Below the pieces are notes generated by a model, which saw only the letters and a program-made list of their open reading frames with translations, was not told where the DNA came from and made no database searches. A DNA stretch of 64,000 nt from Sceloporus undulatus (lineage: Eukaryota; Chordata; Lepidosauria; Squamata; Phrynosomatidae), in the NCBI RefSeq assembly GCF_019175285.1, contig NC_056527.1, forward strand, positions 108,207,129 to 108,271,128. Direction: 5' to 3'. This document shows, piece after piece, positions 37,126-47,216 of the stretch. Every line of letters begins with the position of its first letter. The stretch's first letter is position 1. The translations under genes were made by a program, and so were the position numbers.

Positions 37126-38480
37126 CTGGAAGTCTTGGCAGCTGCCTGGATCCTGTTTCCCTCCAGCTCCAGGGCATCAAGGGTGGGGAGTAGACCCCCA
37201 AGACGAAGACGACGACCACCTCCTCGTCTTCTTCCTCCTCCTCTCCAACTCTTCCAATCAAGGAAGAGGGGTTAGAGAGGGCTGTGGCTCCTTTGGATGA
37301 GGAAGGCCTGCAGGTGGGAGGCAGAGGGCATTGACGGCATTGACAGCCCCTTCAGCCTCTCTCTCTCTCTTTCGACTGGAGAAGAAAGGCTCCGCAAAAG
37401 GGAGGACGTGGAGGGGAGGGCTCTGCTAAAGGGAAAGGGGCATTGCTGCAGAATAGATATATTTGGGGAGGGGGATATGGACCTCTTGAGTCTTCTTTAT
37501 TTAGGGGGTGGATGGGAACCCCAAATCTAGGGAGGGAGGAAAGATCAAATGATTGTAAAAGGGGAAGGGAGATGCTATTGGGGGAGGTATGAAAAGTGTG
37601 AGACACTGCAGTCCCCCCCCCAAATGTTAGGGGCCTACCTTCTGATATCTATACTTTAAAGGGGGTTAAACTAGGAAAAGGGAGGGAAGGGAAATCTATG
37701 GAATATCAACTGATTGTAAAAGGCTATTGGGGGGTATATGAGGAGCAAGTGAGACCCTGCAGCCCCCACCCCCAACGTTCGGGGTCTGCCTTCGGATATT
37801 TAGACTTTAAAGGGGGTTAAGGTAGGGAAGAGGGAGGGCGGGTTGGGTGGGGCTACTGGAGCGACGGGGGCTTTGTAGGGAGAGCTCTAAGGGGCAGGGG
37901 TCCTTGTGGGGAAGGGGCAGGGGTGGGTGGGTGGGGAGGGAGGGAGGGAGGAGAAAGCCACAGGGATCCTGTCAGGGCCAAGGAGGCCTAGTCCTGGGGA
38001 GGAAGGGCGCCCTCTCCCTCGCTGTGGGGCTGGGGGGCCTGGCTCTGGGAGGCCCCCCTCCCCTGGCTCGTCTCCTGGGGCTCCTCCGCCTTCCTGCCTG
38101 CCTCCCTCCTTCCCTCCCTCAACTCCAGTTGTCCCCAAATCCAAGATGGCGCCCAAGGCAGGAGCCAGACCGGAACCAAGGCAGGGAGGAGCCAAGGCGC
38201 ATGCGCGGGGGGAAAGGAAGGAGGGAGCGCTCAGGGGGAAACGCGCACGCGCGGATGGTCCAGGGAGGGAGCTGGTTCTAAAGGCGCATGCGCGGGAGCC
38301 GAAGTCAACGCACAGCCGCATACGTAGAGGTGGGGGTTTGCGCATGCGCTACGCCGAGGCTGTGTTTGGGGGGGAGAGAGAGAGAGCAGGGAATAGAATG
38401 GACAGGAAGGGTGTGTGAGGGAGGGTACGAGAAGCCAAGGTTTTTCCTGAATGGAAGCTGTTTGCGCACGCGCAACAAGC
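37126..38480 (-). promoter_or_regulatory. TAOK2: TAOK2 first-exon region and promoter
   Basis: A strong minus-strand donor (CTTCCAG then GTGAGGC) ends a non-coding exon at 37126. Upstream the DNA becomes very GC-rich. Between 38197 and 38473 lie five NRF1-type palindromes: GCGCATGCGC at 38197, 38284 and 38340, and GCGCACGCGC at 38243 and 38464. The transcription start is not pinned down; it should lie between 37.2 and 38.5 kb. No TATA box is evident, as is usual for CpG-island promoters. Confidence 0.6.
37548..37836. repeat. Two-copy tandem duplication, about 151-161 bp period
   Basis: GATTGTAAAA (37551 and 37712), AGACnCTGCAG (37601 and 37752) and ACTTTAAAGGGGGTTAA (37653 and 37804) occur in the same order twice. 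The copies differ by scattered substitutions and small indels. Lies in the TAOK2 promoter region. Confidence 0.75.
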
Positions 38481-38507
38481 AGAACTAGACAGCTGAGGGG
38501 TGCGTTG

Positions 38508-38782
38508 ATTGGACCGTCGCAGCTCGATGGGTGGGGCTTGCTCTCCATGACAATGTGAAAAGGGTTGCGGGGGAGACTGGAAAAAAAGGGAGGCATGACA
38601 AAGGCGCGCCGGGATTGGAGGAATTGTTTTTGGAGGGCGGGCGCAAACAGGAGGCCAGCGTTCCGATAGGCCGAGTGAAGAAAAAGTGCCGTTCAATGAA
38701 AGGAGTCAGATTGCCAGATTGGGGCCCCCCTCGAACACGTTTGGATTGGGGACGCTGGGTTTAAGAGGCGGAACGTGATTGG
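38508..38782. promoter_or_regulatory. Array of five ATTGG (CCAAT, NF-Y) boxes
   Basis: ATTGG occurs at 38508, 38614, 38718, 38745 and 38778, all in the same orientation. The spacing is 106, 104, 27 and 33 bp. GC boxes (GGGGCGGAG) follow at about 38800 and 38944. This fits NF-Y/Sp1 promoter architecture and could serve TAOK2, a divergent plus-strand transcript, or both. Confidence 0.55.
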
Positions 38783-39025
38783 CCGGTTTCTGTTGTTAGG
38801 GGCGGAGTTTGTAGCGCTCAGCTGTTACTGGGGCAGGATTCGCGGGGAGCGGAAGGCTGTTCTGAGGGGACAAAAAGAAAGGCGCGCGCGCGGGCGACCG
38901 TTAAACCGTCATTAAGGGGCACAGTGCGCGCGCACCCCGGAAAAGGGGCGGAGCCAAGGCCCACGTAACGGTTCAGAAGGCTATGGAACTCTGGGAGTTG
39001 GAGTTTGTTGTGACTCCTTATTTTA

Positions 39026-39400
39026 ATGGAAAGCGGAACCCAATGCTGCACTGTCCCAATTGAGCCTCATCTTCCAGTTGAGAGGGAAAGCGCTTCCTGT
39101 CATGGGAGCTTAGGAAACAAGGCAGGAAGCATCGCGCAGAGCCCCAGGTGTTTCAGGGCCCAGGGCCCCAGGCTCATCCGCCTTACCATCCACAAGGCTA
39201 TAATGAGCCAGGATTCTCAATATGGCCTTTATACCTGGCATGGTTTGGCATCTTCAGAGCCTTCTGGAGGTTCATCTGCAGGCGATGCCAGGCCTTTGTA
39301 TTCGGAGGACGTCATCTTGGGCTCCATCATGGCTGGGTCTAGAAGTAAACGAAAGGCCCTTCCTCCATCCCTGGCCTCTGGGAAGAGCAGCCCTGCCTAA
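39026..39400 (+). CDS. Possible short plus-strand ORF, unrecognised
   Basis: An open frame of 124 codons, or 65 codons from the inner ATG at 39203 (MSQDSQYGLYTWHGL...), ends at TAA 39398-39400. It follows the CCAAT/GC-box promoter region and is followed by overlapping AATAAA signals at 39520-39529, so it could be a compact intronless gene or a lncRNA with a chance ORF. No domain, signal peptide or family is recognised. The predicted end is basic (SRSKRKALPP). Part of the upstream sequence (about 38985-39014) resembles an arm of the hairpin MITE. It may equally be non-coding. Confidence 0.25.
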   Translation: MESGTQCCTVPIEPHLPVERESASCHGSLGNKAGSIAQSPRCFRAQGPRLIRLTIHKAIMSQDSQYGLYTWHGLASSEPSGGSSAGDARPLYSEDVILGSIMAGSRSKRKALPPSLASGKSSPA

Positions 39401-39519
39401 TGTCTGGAGCCCCTTTGCCAAAAGTGGGAGAGTGACCCTTGAAATGAAGACATAAATAAGCCTGTTGTGTTGCTCTTTGCAGAGAAGTGCCACGTACTGC
39501 AGGCGTTGTGATGGTGCCA

Positions 39520-39529
39520 AATAAATAAA
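39520..39529 (+). terminator. Overlapping AATAAA signals, plus strand
   Basis: AATAAATAAA lies about 120 bp after the small plus-strand ORF. It would end a transcript from the 38.5-38.9 kb promoter region before it meets TMEM219 coming the other way. Confidence 0.35.
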
Positions 39530-39903
39530 GACTGAATGGTGACAGAAAAGACAGAATAAGTTTCACATCATTAGCCATAGCCCTTGAAGTAAAGTGTGGC
39601 AAACGGCTTCAGAGACTCCCCTTGCCCCACATTTAGATGAGGCCAAGTGGGTCTCTATTGGAGGCAGAGCCTGAAAGTGTGGAAAGCCCTCCCCATGAAG
39701 ACCGGCTCTGCCTCTTCCCTTTTAACCTTTAAGCTGTTGTCCAGGGGCTGGTCTTTCTCAATCTCAGCGCTCTTGTAATTTGCGTCTTCCAGATGCTGCT
39801 CTCTGCTTTTTCAGTTTGAAACTCTATGCCTTTTCATGGCTTTGATAAACATTATATTGTGTTGTCTTGTTGATGTCTTCTGCCTTTAAAATGTGGTAAA
39901 GTA

Positions 39904-40115
39904 CAGTTGGCCCTTTTTATTCACGGATTCAAGCATCAAGTTTGAAAATGTTCAAAAAAAGTATGAATTTCAAATACCAAACCTTGATTTTCCATTTTTT
40001 ATAAGGGACACCATTTTGCTATGCCATTATATTTAATGGGACTTGAGCATCCATGGATTTTGTTATCCATGGGGGACCTTGGAGCCAAACCCCAGCGGAT
40101 AACAAGGGTCCACTG
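39904..40115. mobile_element. Tigger-like Tc1/mariner miniature element
   Basis: CAGTTGGCCCTTTTTATTCA at one end and AACAAGGGTCCACTG at the other, exactly flanked by TA (39902-39903, 40116-40117). 212 bp, non-coding, the cleanest copy of this family in the window. Confidence 0.82.
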
Positions 40116-40597
40116 TACTAGGCATGCCTTTGATTTAAAAGGGGGGTATACATTCATACAATAAATCCAAATTAAAGCTCAAACAAGGGTTTACTTATAT
40201 TGCAATCCCACTGGACCCAATGGTGTTGAGTAGACATGTATAGATTCTGAATCATTTACTATACATGCATAGATTGTGCAATAAACCTCAACGTGATGAT
40301 GCCTAAATTTATTTTTACTTATACTGTGCCCTGATATCTCATGATGTAAGACAGGATATAAACATTTTAGTGAATAAACAGATGAATCACGCCAGCAAGA
40401 ATGACACTGGGATTCTTCAGTCACATCACTTGCTTCTGTTCTATGCTGTTCACCCTTGGCTTGAGCTATGGTACTTTTTGCCCTACCGAACAGCACAGTT
40501 CCTCCCTTAGAGACGGAGAAATACTGTATGTCTCACTTTTTGCCAGTGATACAGCTACTTATAATACAAAGAACAAAGGGGTTTTTTTTGTATCTAA

Positions 40598-40603
40598 TTT
40601 ATT
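40598..40603 (-). terminator. TMEM219: Poly(A) signal for TMEM219
   Basis: AATAAA on the minus strand, 214 bp beyond the TMEM219 stop codon. The position is plausible for the mRNA end. Confidence 0.55.
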
Positions 40604-40816
40604 GCATTATCCCTCTCACCCAGTCTTCTCACAGTGAACCATGATTATGGTGAATTCTAGTCACAGCTCGACCGTACCACCTCCATCCAAACTAGCTTTA
40701 GATCCGTAATATGCAGAGTGTTCTGTGATTCAGGTAGTTAGGAAAATGAGGTCAAACAGTTGGTGCACGTGGGTTATTTAGAACATGATAACAAGAGTGA
40801 AATTGTCTGGATTCAC

Positions 40817-42978
40817 TTAGATTTGTCCCACCTTCTCTCTTGGTAGTGGATAACACAGGCTAGCTGCACAACACAGCATGGCACAGAGGCAGAGAAGAAA
40901 AGCCCCGGTCATCAGAAGACGTTGGCTGCAAAGGGCACGGTCAGCCTGAGAGTGAAAGGAGTGTGACAGTGAATAGTCCTAGTACCAGCTTCCATCATAA
41001 AGAAACCCTGAGTGCCAACACACATACTCTCCCTCTAATCTTTCTTACCTGGTCCAACATACTGGATAGGGCAGGGTTAGTTTGGTAATGTGACTGGTAG
41101 CAAATCCCTGGCTCTTGCAGATGCATGTCCCTCTCCTCTATCACACATGTGAGTGGCTGTCTGAGGATAAGATGGGAGTGCTGCATTAATGGGTTAAGAA
41201 TTCATGGAAAGCATAATTCATGGCTCTTGGCTCACCTTGTTTTGGGGAGAATGGATGAAGGTGCAATGATGCTAAGGCAGCTCTCCCGGGAGTTGGAGTT
41301 CATGATGACAGCCAAGACATGAATTGGCTCCTGGGCATCTGGACCTGTATGTATGGAAAGGCCAAGAGGGGAAGGACAGAATTTGGATTCCTGACATCTT
41401 TGAGAAAGGACATTGTAACCAGTCAAGAGAGAGAGATCACTCACCTCTCAGACCTAATTTTGTTCCATTAACTGTCAGACTTAGGTGGGTACCATTGGGA
41501 GGGTCTGTGCCATTGTGGAGGTCAAAGGTGAGGCCAACCATGATGGAGACGGTTGTGTGGGACTCAGCAATGGTTGTGGAAGGAGGTGGTGTTGCATTTT
41601 CCTGGGTCTTATTTGGGACGCAGAACATTAACTGAGCCAGAGACTGTAGCAGAGAGTTCCAGTCCTTAAAGACAGGGAGGAAAGTTTCATCTTAAATTTC
41701 TCATTTCCTTATTTTTCCTTCCCACTTGTCTTTAAAAATTTGCTCCAGTTTCACATGATCTTGCCTCTTAAATCATTTTTATTTTCTTAACTGCTTGAAA
41801 ACCAGAAGATTCCAACTATTATCACATCAATTGCCCAAAGTGCTAATAAACAAAAGAAAGCTAGAAGTGGAGGGGGGGGAGGATTTTAAAAAATGTTAAA
41901 TAGTACAGAGGGGAGATAGAGCTGTGATATATTTAACAAATGAATCAGCATTCCTGGAGGCTTCTAGCTGTGGCAATTCATTCCTTTTGTCTGAAAAAGG
42001 GTGGTCTGGGGAAATGGGGGCATATTTGCTTAACCCTGTTTTACTGTTACTGTTTTTTAAATAACGTCATAGATCCTAAATTTACAAGTTAGTACGTAAC
42101 ATGGAGAAATAACTACCAGCACAACCACTGCTACTAACACAGGTAATTCTGCCCTCGGCTCAATTAGCGCATTCCTGCAGATTCAAATACTCTAAACATG
42201 TGACTTTGTTCTGCAACAAACACCTGATTTCACTAGCTTTTTCCTTTGCTGTTCTTATGTTCCTTTAAGTTGACTTTGACATTGACCCTACTGTATGGCT
42301 TTCTTGGCAGTATTTACTCAGCAGAGGTCTTCCTCTAAGACTGAGAGACTGTGATTTGCATAAGGTCACTATGTGGGATTCCATGATTGCATGGGGATTT
42401 GATCCCTAGTTTCTTGGAGCCCTAGTCCAGTACTCAAAACACACCACCATTCTGGCTCCTGCCTATAATTGTTGGGCAAATACAATGTATTTCATCTGAG
42501 TGAACTGCCAATCAGATAGAAAGTTTCAGAACTATGACCTTCCTTCAGCTGGTGGGACTTTGCCACCAAACTAGAGTTGGGGAGCCTTTGGCCCACCAGA
42601 TGTTTTGGACACTACCATCACCCTTGCTGTTGGCCATACAAATTGTTTAAAATACATGAAGAACCAAAGATTCCTCAGCACTTAGCAAGAGAACAATGGA
42701 GTCCCTGATTTTCTGCTATTGCCTCCCCCCAACAACCTATACTTCCCCTATGACCAACCTGATCCCATCACAAGTACTTTTGTCATATTTTCCATTTAAA
42801 TCCCTCATTTCTAGCTCACCTCTTTGACATCAGGATTCTGAACCTCGTGTGACTTGATGTAGGCAGAAAAGCCAAAAGAAGCAACAGCGAATGAAAGAAG
42901 GCAGAAGAAGAAGGTGACCAGAGGTGGGTGTCGCTCCAGGCAAACACGGAGGGAGCCCAGCAGGGAGCAGATGACCAT
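40817..42978 (-). CDS. TMEM219: TMEM219 (IGFBP-3 receptor), five coding exons
   Basis: Two-pass membrane protein known as a death receptor for IGFBP-3. Exons, high to low: 42820-42978, 41445-41664, 41236-41344, 41049-41160, 40817-40945. All junctions keep frame; the product is 242 aa (human 240). It starts MVICSLLGSLRVCLERHPPL, matching the human LCLAHHPPL start region. TM1 lies at about 21-40. The ectodomain has N-glycosylation sequons at N71, N76, N104, N110 and N119 and the conserved DWNSLLQSLAQLMFC, ILPKTRQPLTC and LCSQRLL motifs. TM2 lies at about 209-231, followed by a short tail. The start lies in an exon whose acceptor is at 42987, so the first exon is non-coding. TMEM248 is the alternative family member, but length and TAOK2 linkage favour TMEM219. 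Confidence 0.92.
42248..42460 (-). mobile_element. Degenerate Sauria-type SINE
   Basis: Reverse copy in a TMEM219 intron: TTGACATTGACCCTACTG, TGAGAGACTGTGATTTGCAT, AGTCCAGTACTCAAAACACACC. More diverged than the other copies. Confidence 0.55.
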
Positions 42979-42986
42979 GATCAGCC

Positions 42987-45763
42987 CTAAGGATGAGGGT
43001 AAGAAGGGTGAAGTGTCATCCTAGTACTTGGAAAAAAACCTGACTGCAAAAGAGAATCCCGGTTCAAGAGCATTCCTATACTGTGCAAATCAGGAAGCAG
43101 TCAAGGTGTGGCCCATAGGCTATATGCAGCCTATAGGCTCTAACATGATTCCTAATGCCTCTTTGTTTTTCTAAATACGGTTTTAAAGGCTATTTATATC
43201 CTCTATGGATGTGGGAGCACTTTTGTTACTTTCCCCTAACTGTTTTAGGCCCAGAGTAAACTCACCCCACCCCAAAACATATAATTTCTGGTCATATTCT
43301 GTTTTGAAAAATGGGCCTAAAAGAGGATTGGAAGGATGGGATGAGGCTACCACCCCAAGGATGCAAGAAGGCTTCAAGTTGTTGTTTTTTTTTTAATGTT
43401 GTGTATGTTGGAGATAGCCCTCTGAAGTCTGTGCATTCCCTGGACCACTGGAAGCTGTGTGTCCCTGAATGTGAAGCTAACATACTTGATTCTCACATGC
43501 ATTGTAGAGCTTTGACCTAGTGACCTACAATGTGCATTCCAATGTAGCACATTGCTACAAAATGAGTAATTTCAGCAGAATGAGGAATGAAACTACATTT
43601 GCTTAATTTCTTATTCAGTACAGTATTCGAATCACATATTTTGTTGGGTTTCCTTCTATTAATTCTTCTGGCCTGAGAGACAATTTGCCTCATCTTTCTC
43701 TAGGATTATATGTGTGTGCAGTTCCACAGCAACAAGCTGCTTTGAGAAACATATCCCACAATGGCCAGAATTCTATTAGGGACATGTGCATGCGTGAGTT
43801 CCCTTTACGAGTGCAAATGTCCTTTCTCGGATGTTGCAGGGTTGGTATTTCCTCCCTCCCTGTGCAGTGCATAAAGTGCCCCATACCTTACTGAAAAGCT
43901 CTGAAGCCACCCAGCATAGCCATTATTTGTGGCAGGAAAGCAAGTTTATGTCCTCAGAGACAGATATGAAACGATTACAGCAGCTCTTAGATCTGCTAGG
44001 GTCCTCCATGCTGCTCCATTCTTTTTCTGTCTTTGTAGCCAGATGCTCCTCCAATCCTGCCTGCTCTCCACAAAGCATACAATGGCCATGTGGGGCAGCT
44101 TCAGGGATTTTTCACTAAGTTGAGGGGAAGATATATGGTTCACATGCTACACTTAGGGGATGTTGGATTGCAGCCCTTGTTGGTGTATGTCTTCAGCATA
44201 CTTCTACCTAGATCATGATGCAAATTACAGATAATAATTCTTATATACACTAACATTATGAGTTTCTCTTTTAGATCCACAAATAGTTCCTTTCTGACAA
44301 AAGATGTCATGACCCAGCTACTAGCTTAGATGGCTTTAAGACATATCACTAGTATTGTATAACAAATATAAATATTTGTTATAAATAAAGGTTAATAATA
44401 ATAATAATAATAATAACAACAACAACAAATAGCACTTGCATGGAATACTATTAGAGTACCAGATAGCCATGCCCTTTCAAAAAACTGCATTCCCATTTTC
44501 TCCTCCCTTCCAGTTTTATTTCCCCCCACTCCAACATTCAGCCAGCATCTCTTGGTCAAATGAGCATGTTCAGTCTTCATTGGGCTTCTTAGGTTCCCCA
44601 CGCCATCCTAATTTTCTAAAAAGTTTTTTAGTACTTTTGTAAATCTTGGGGTTCTCCCAACAGTGCTGACACCACTCTCTTCCACATGTATGATGTCATT
44701 TGGGGTACACCAAGACCCACATTCACAAAATCAAGATACTATTACTATAAGGCAAGAGTGGGGGAGCTTTGGCCTCTACTTGTTATGGATGCCAGTCTTC
44801 AGATGCTGCAGCTGGTATGGGCAACTGTAACAGGCTGTTGTCCAAAGCATCTGGAATATATAAGATAGCTTAAAGATAGCATGTGTCTTAATTAGCAATC
44901 ACTGAGAGAAACAAGCAATAGCTGCAATTTTCAACATATTATATGGTTTGCACAATATTAGACTCTGTAAGGGACATGTTTAGAACCAACAAGCTAGGAG
45001 TTCTCTGACAAACCAGAAAGCATGTAGGTCACTAGCACAATGGGACCTGGGAGCCGGCTTGAATCCATGCATTCTTGCTCAGCTTCCTTGTGAATCATTA
45101 ATTATTTAAAAAGTGTTTCACTAGAAGAAAAGCATTCTTATAGAAGTATGAAAATATTTCTTTCTCAGACCAATGGACATTTGATATAGAGTCCTTCTCC
45201 TCCTCTCTCAACTGAAGCATCTGGATAAGAGACTGGTCTCCTAAACACAGAGGTCTGAGCCAAAGAAATTCATAAAAGCCCTGAGATAGCTTTATGCTGT
45301 AAGCAAATCCAGCTGAGTTCAGTAACGCATATTCCCAGATAAATGTGTATAGGATTGCAGCCATGGTATGATACTGGGATAGATAACCTTTGGTTTTTCA
45401 GACCATCACTCCCACAGTCCTTTACCAGTGGCCATCCTGGCTGGAGCTTCTGGGAGATGAAGATCACAACATTTAAAAATTCAAAAGATCCCGGCCCCAT
45501 CCCAGGGGTAAAGATTACAAACTGACTTTCATTTTCTGAGGCTATTGATCAAGCTAACAAAGTATTTCAGCAGATGTTTCAGAGAAGAATTAAGGGGATT
45601 TATATATACTCAGCTTTTCAGGTGGCAGCCCCTCATTAATACCATCACTGGTTTTGGTCTCATACTGTATTCAGAACAACACAGGACATGCTGTTTGTAA
45701 TTGCCTATAGAAAATTATTTGTTAAAAAAAGATAAAACAATGGATTATTCAAAATCATTATTT
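42987..45763 (-). other. Putative TMEM219 intron, gene-free
   Basis: No exon is recognised between the TMEM219 ATG exon and the transposase gene. It contains a TAA repeat at about 44393-44416 and several weak hairpin-MITE remnants (about 44762-44850 and 45370-45500). Confidence 0.5.
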
Positions 45764-45769
45764 TTTATT
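45764..45769 (-). terminator. Poly(A) signal after the Harbinger ORF
   Basis: Minus-strand AATAAA 80 bp after the stop codon of the transposase ORF. Confidence 0.5.
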
Positions 45770-45848
45770 TAGTATTTGTAGAACTTGGTACCATATAGAG
45801 GACCTCAGTATTCCACAGTATACAGGCCCATCCAACAGTCCTGTCCTT

Positions 45849-47216
45849 TTACAATGGGTTCCTTTCAAAATAGGAGCAATAAGCTGCCCTGATCTGGCAG
45901 GCTCTTTTGGTCAGTCCTGCTTCTGACAATGGAACCCTTGGCCTAGCTGAACCATTCTGGTTTTCAGCAGCAGCAGCAGCAGCAACAGGGATTTCCAGCG
46001 GTTCCAACAACTCATCACCTTTGATCTCACAGATATTGTGGAGGATACAGCATGTAGCTATGACCACTGGGATGAGCTTCTCTCTGACATCCAGCCTCAT
46101 CTGCAAACATCTCCAGCGAGCTCTCAGGACCCCAAAAGCTCTCTCCACACATGCTCGGCACTTAGCAAGTCTCTCATTGAATTTCTCTTGAGCCTCAGTT
46201 TTTGGCGTTGGGTATGGCTTCATTAACCAGGGCCGAAGAGGATATGCATGATCCCCAATTATGACTGGAGTCATTGAAACGCCCTCCAATATTGTTGAAG
46301 TTTGTGGCCCAAAGGCACCCTCATCCATACTGTTGAAGAACGGAGAGTTGTGCAGAATGCGGGAGTCATGGGACCGCTCAGGAAAGCCAACATAGATATC
46401 AGTGAAACGGGATTTGCTGTCCACTAGGGCCTGCAACACCATTGAATAAAAACCTTTACAATTGATATAAGAATCAGCTGAAAATGGTGGGCAAAGAATA
46501 GAGATGTGTATAGCATCAATTGCGCCCAAACAGTTGGGAAAGCCCATTTCCTTGAAGCCTTCCATGATTTGCTGTGGCTCTCCCAGCTGAATTGTTTGAG
46601 CCAACAGCCTGCTGTTTATTTCCTCACAGACCTCTTCAAATATTGAGCAAGCAGATGAAATCCCTACTCCAAAGAGTTCTGAGACAGTCTTGTAACTGTC
46701 ATGGTGAGCTAGCTTCCAGATGGTCATGGCAACCCTTTTTTCAACAGGTATGTGTGACCGCATGCCGGTGTCTCGACGTTGCAAGGCAGGGCGCAACTCT
46801 TCAGCGATATACATCAGTGTAGAGCGTGACATTCGGAACAGAGAAATCCAGCACCGGTCATCCTGCTCTGAAGAAATCATCCGCTCCCACCATTCACTAC
46901 ATCTTGGAAGCATCCAGTGTGACCTCTCTGACAAGGCCATCAGTTCATGCTCATAGTGCAGGGCAGGAGAAGAAGAGTATACCATGGTGACCACAGAGAC
47001 AACAGCATTTCGGTGAAGCCGCAGCAGGGCTCTCTTGCGGCGCACACTGGCTGAGAGGATCCGCCGGAGCACTGCAGCAGATCGGCGGAAGCGCCTGCGC
47101 TGCAGAATTCTTGTTATGGCAAAAATCAGGGTACGTCTGTTGAACATCCACTGCTGTATAAGCAACTGAGATGTTTGAACACAGGCAGCAACAAGAGCCA
47201 GGCACTCCTGCTCCAT
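45849..47216 (-). CDS. PIF/Harbinger-type transposase (HARBI1-like), intact 455-aa ORF
   Basis: A single exon with no interruption. An in-frame TAA lies directly before the ATG, so the start is fixed. The N-terminal 70 residues are rich in Arg and Leu and could bind DNA. The nuclease core follows: CLGAIDAIHISI (D234), GFPERSHDSRIL (D284), VIIGDHAYPLRPW (D322) and CVERAFGVLRARW (E358), giving D322-x35-E358. A helical block (IATCCILHNICE) and an Ala-rich tail follow. HARBI1 in vertebrates is about 350 aa, so this is an extended member. The Myb/SANT partner that Harbinger elements normally carry is not seen nearby, and I find no clear terminal inverted repeats. It could be a recent transposon or a domesticated gene; all acidic catalytic positions are kept. 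It lies on the same strand as TMEM219, inside its probable first intron. Confidence 0.88.
   Translation of the reverse strand: MEQECLALVAACVQTSQLLIQQWMFNRRTLIFAITRILQRRRFRRSAAVLRRILSASVRRKRALLRLHRNAVVSVVTMVYSSSPALHYEHELMALSERSHWMLPRCSEWWERMISSEQDDRCWISLFRMSRSTLMYIAEELRPALQRRDTGMRSHIPVEKRVAMTIWKLAHHDSYKTVSELFGVGISSACSIFEEVCEEINSRLLAQTIQLGEPQQIMEGFKEMGFPNCLGAIDAIHISILCPPFSADSYINCKGFYSMVLQALVDSKSRFTDIYVGFPERSHDSRILHNSPFFNSMDEGAFGPQTSTILEGVSMTPVIIGDHAYPLRPWLMKPYPTPKTEAQEKFNERLAKCRACVERAFGVLRARWRCLQMRLDVREKLIPVVIATCCILHNICEIKGDELLEPLEIPVAAAAAAENQNGSARPRVPLSEAGLTKRACQIRAAYCSYFERNPL

Noticed and set aside
37847-38418. Long ORFs on both strands in the GC-rich TAOK2 upstream region
   Set aside because: High GC removes stop codons by chance; composition is low-complexity Gly/Pro/Arg and nothing resembles a known domain.
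40817-42978. Assignment as TMEM248 rather than TMEM219
   Set aside because: The N-terminus is similar to both, but the length (242 versus about 314 aa), the short tail and the position next to TAOK2 favour TMEM219.
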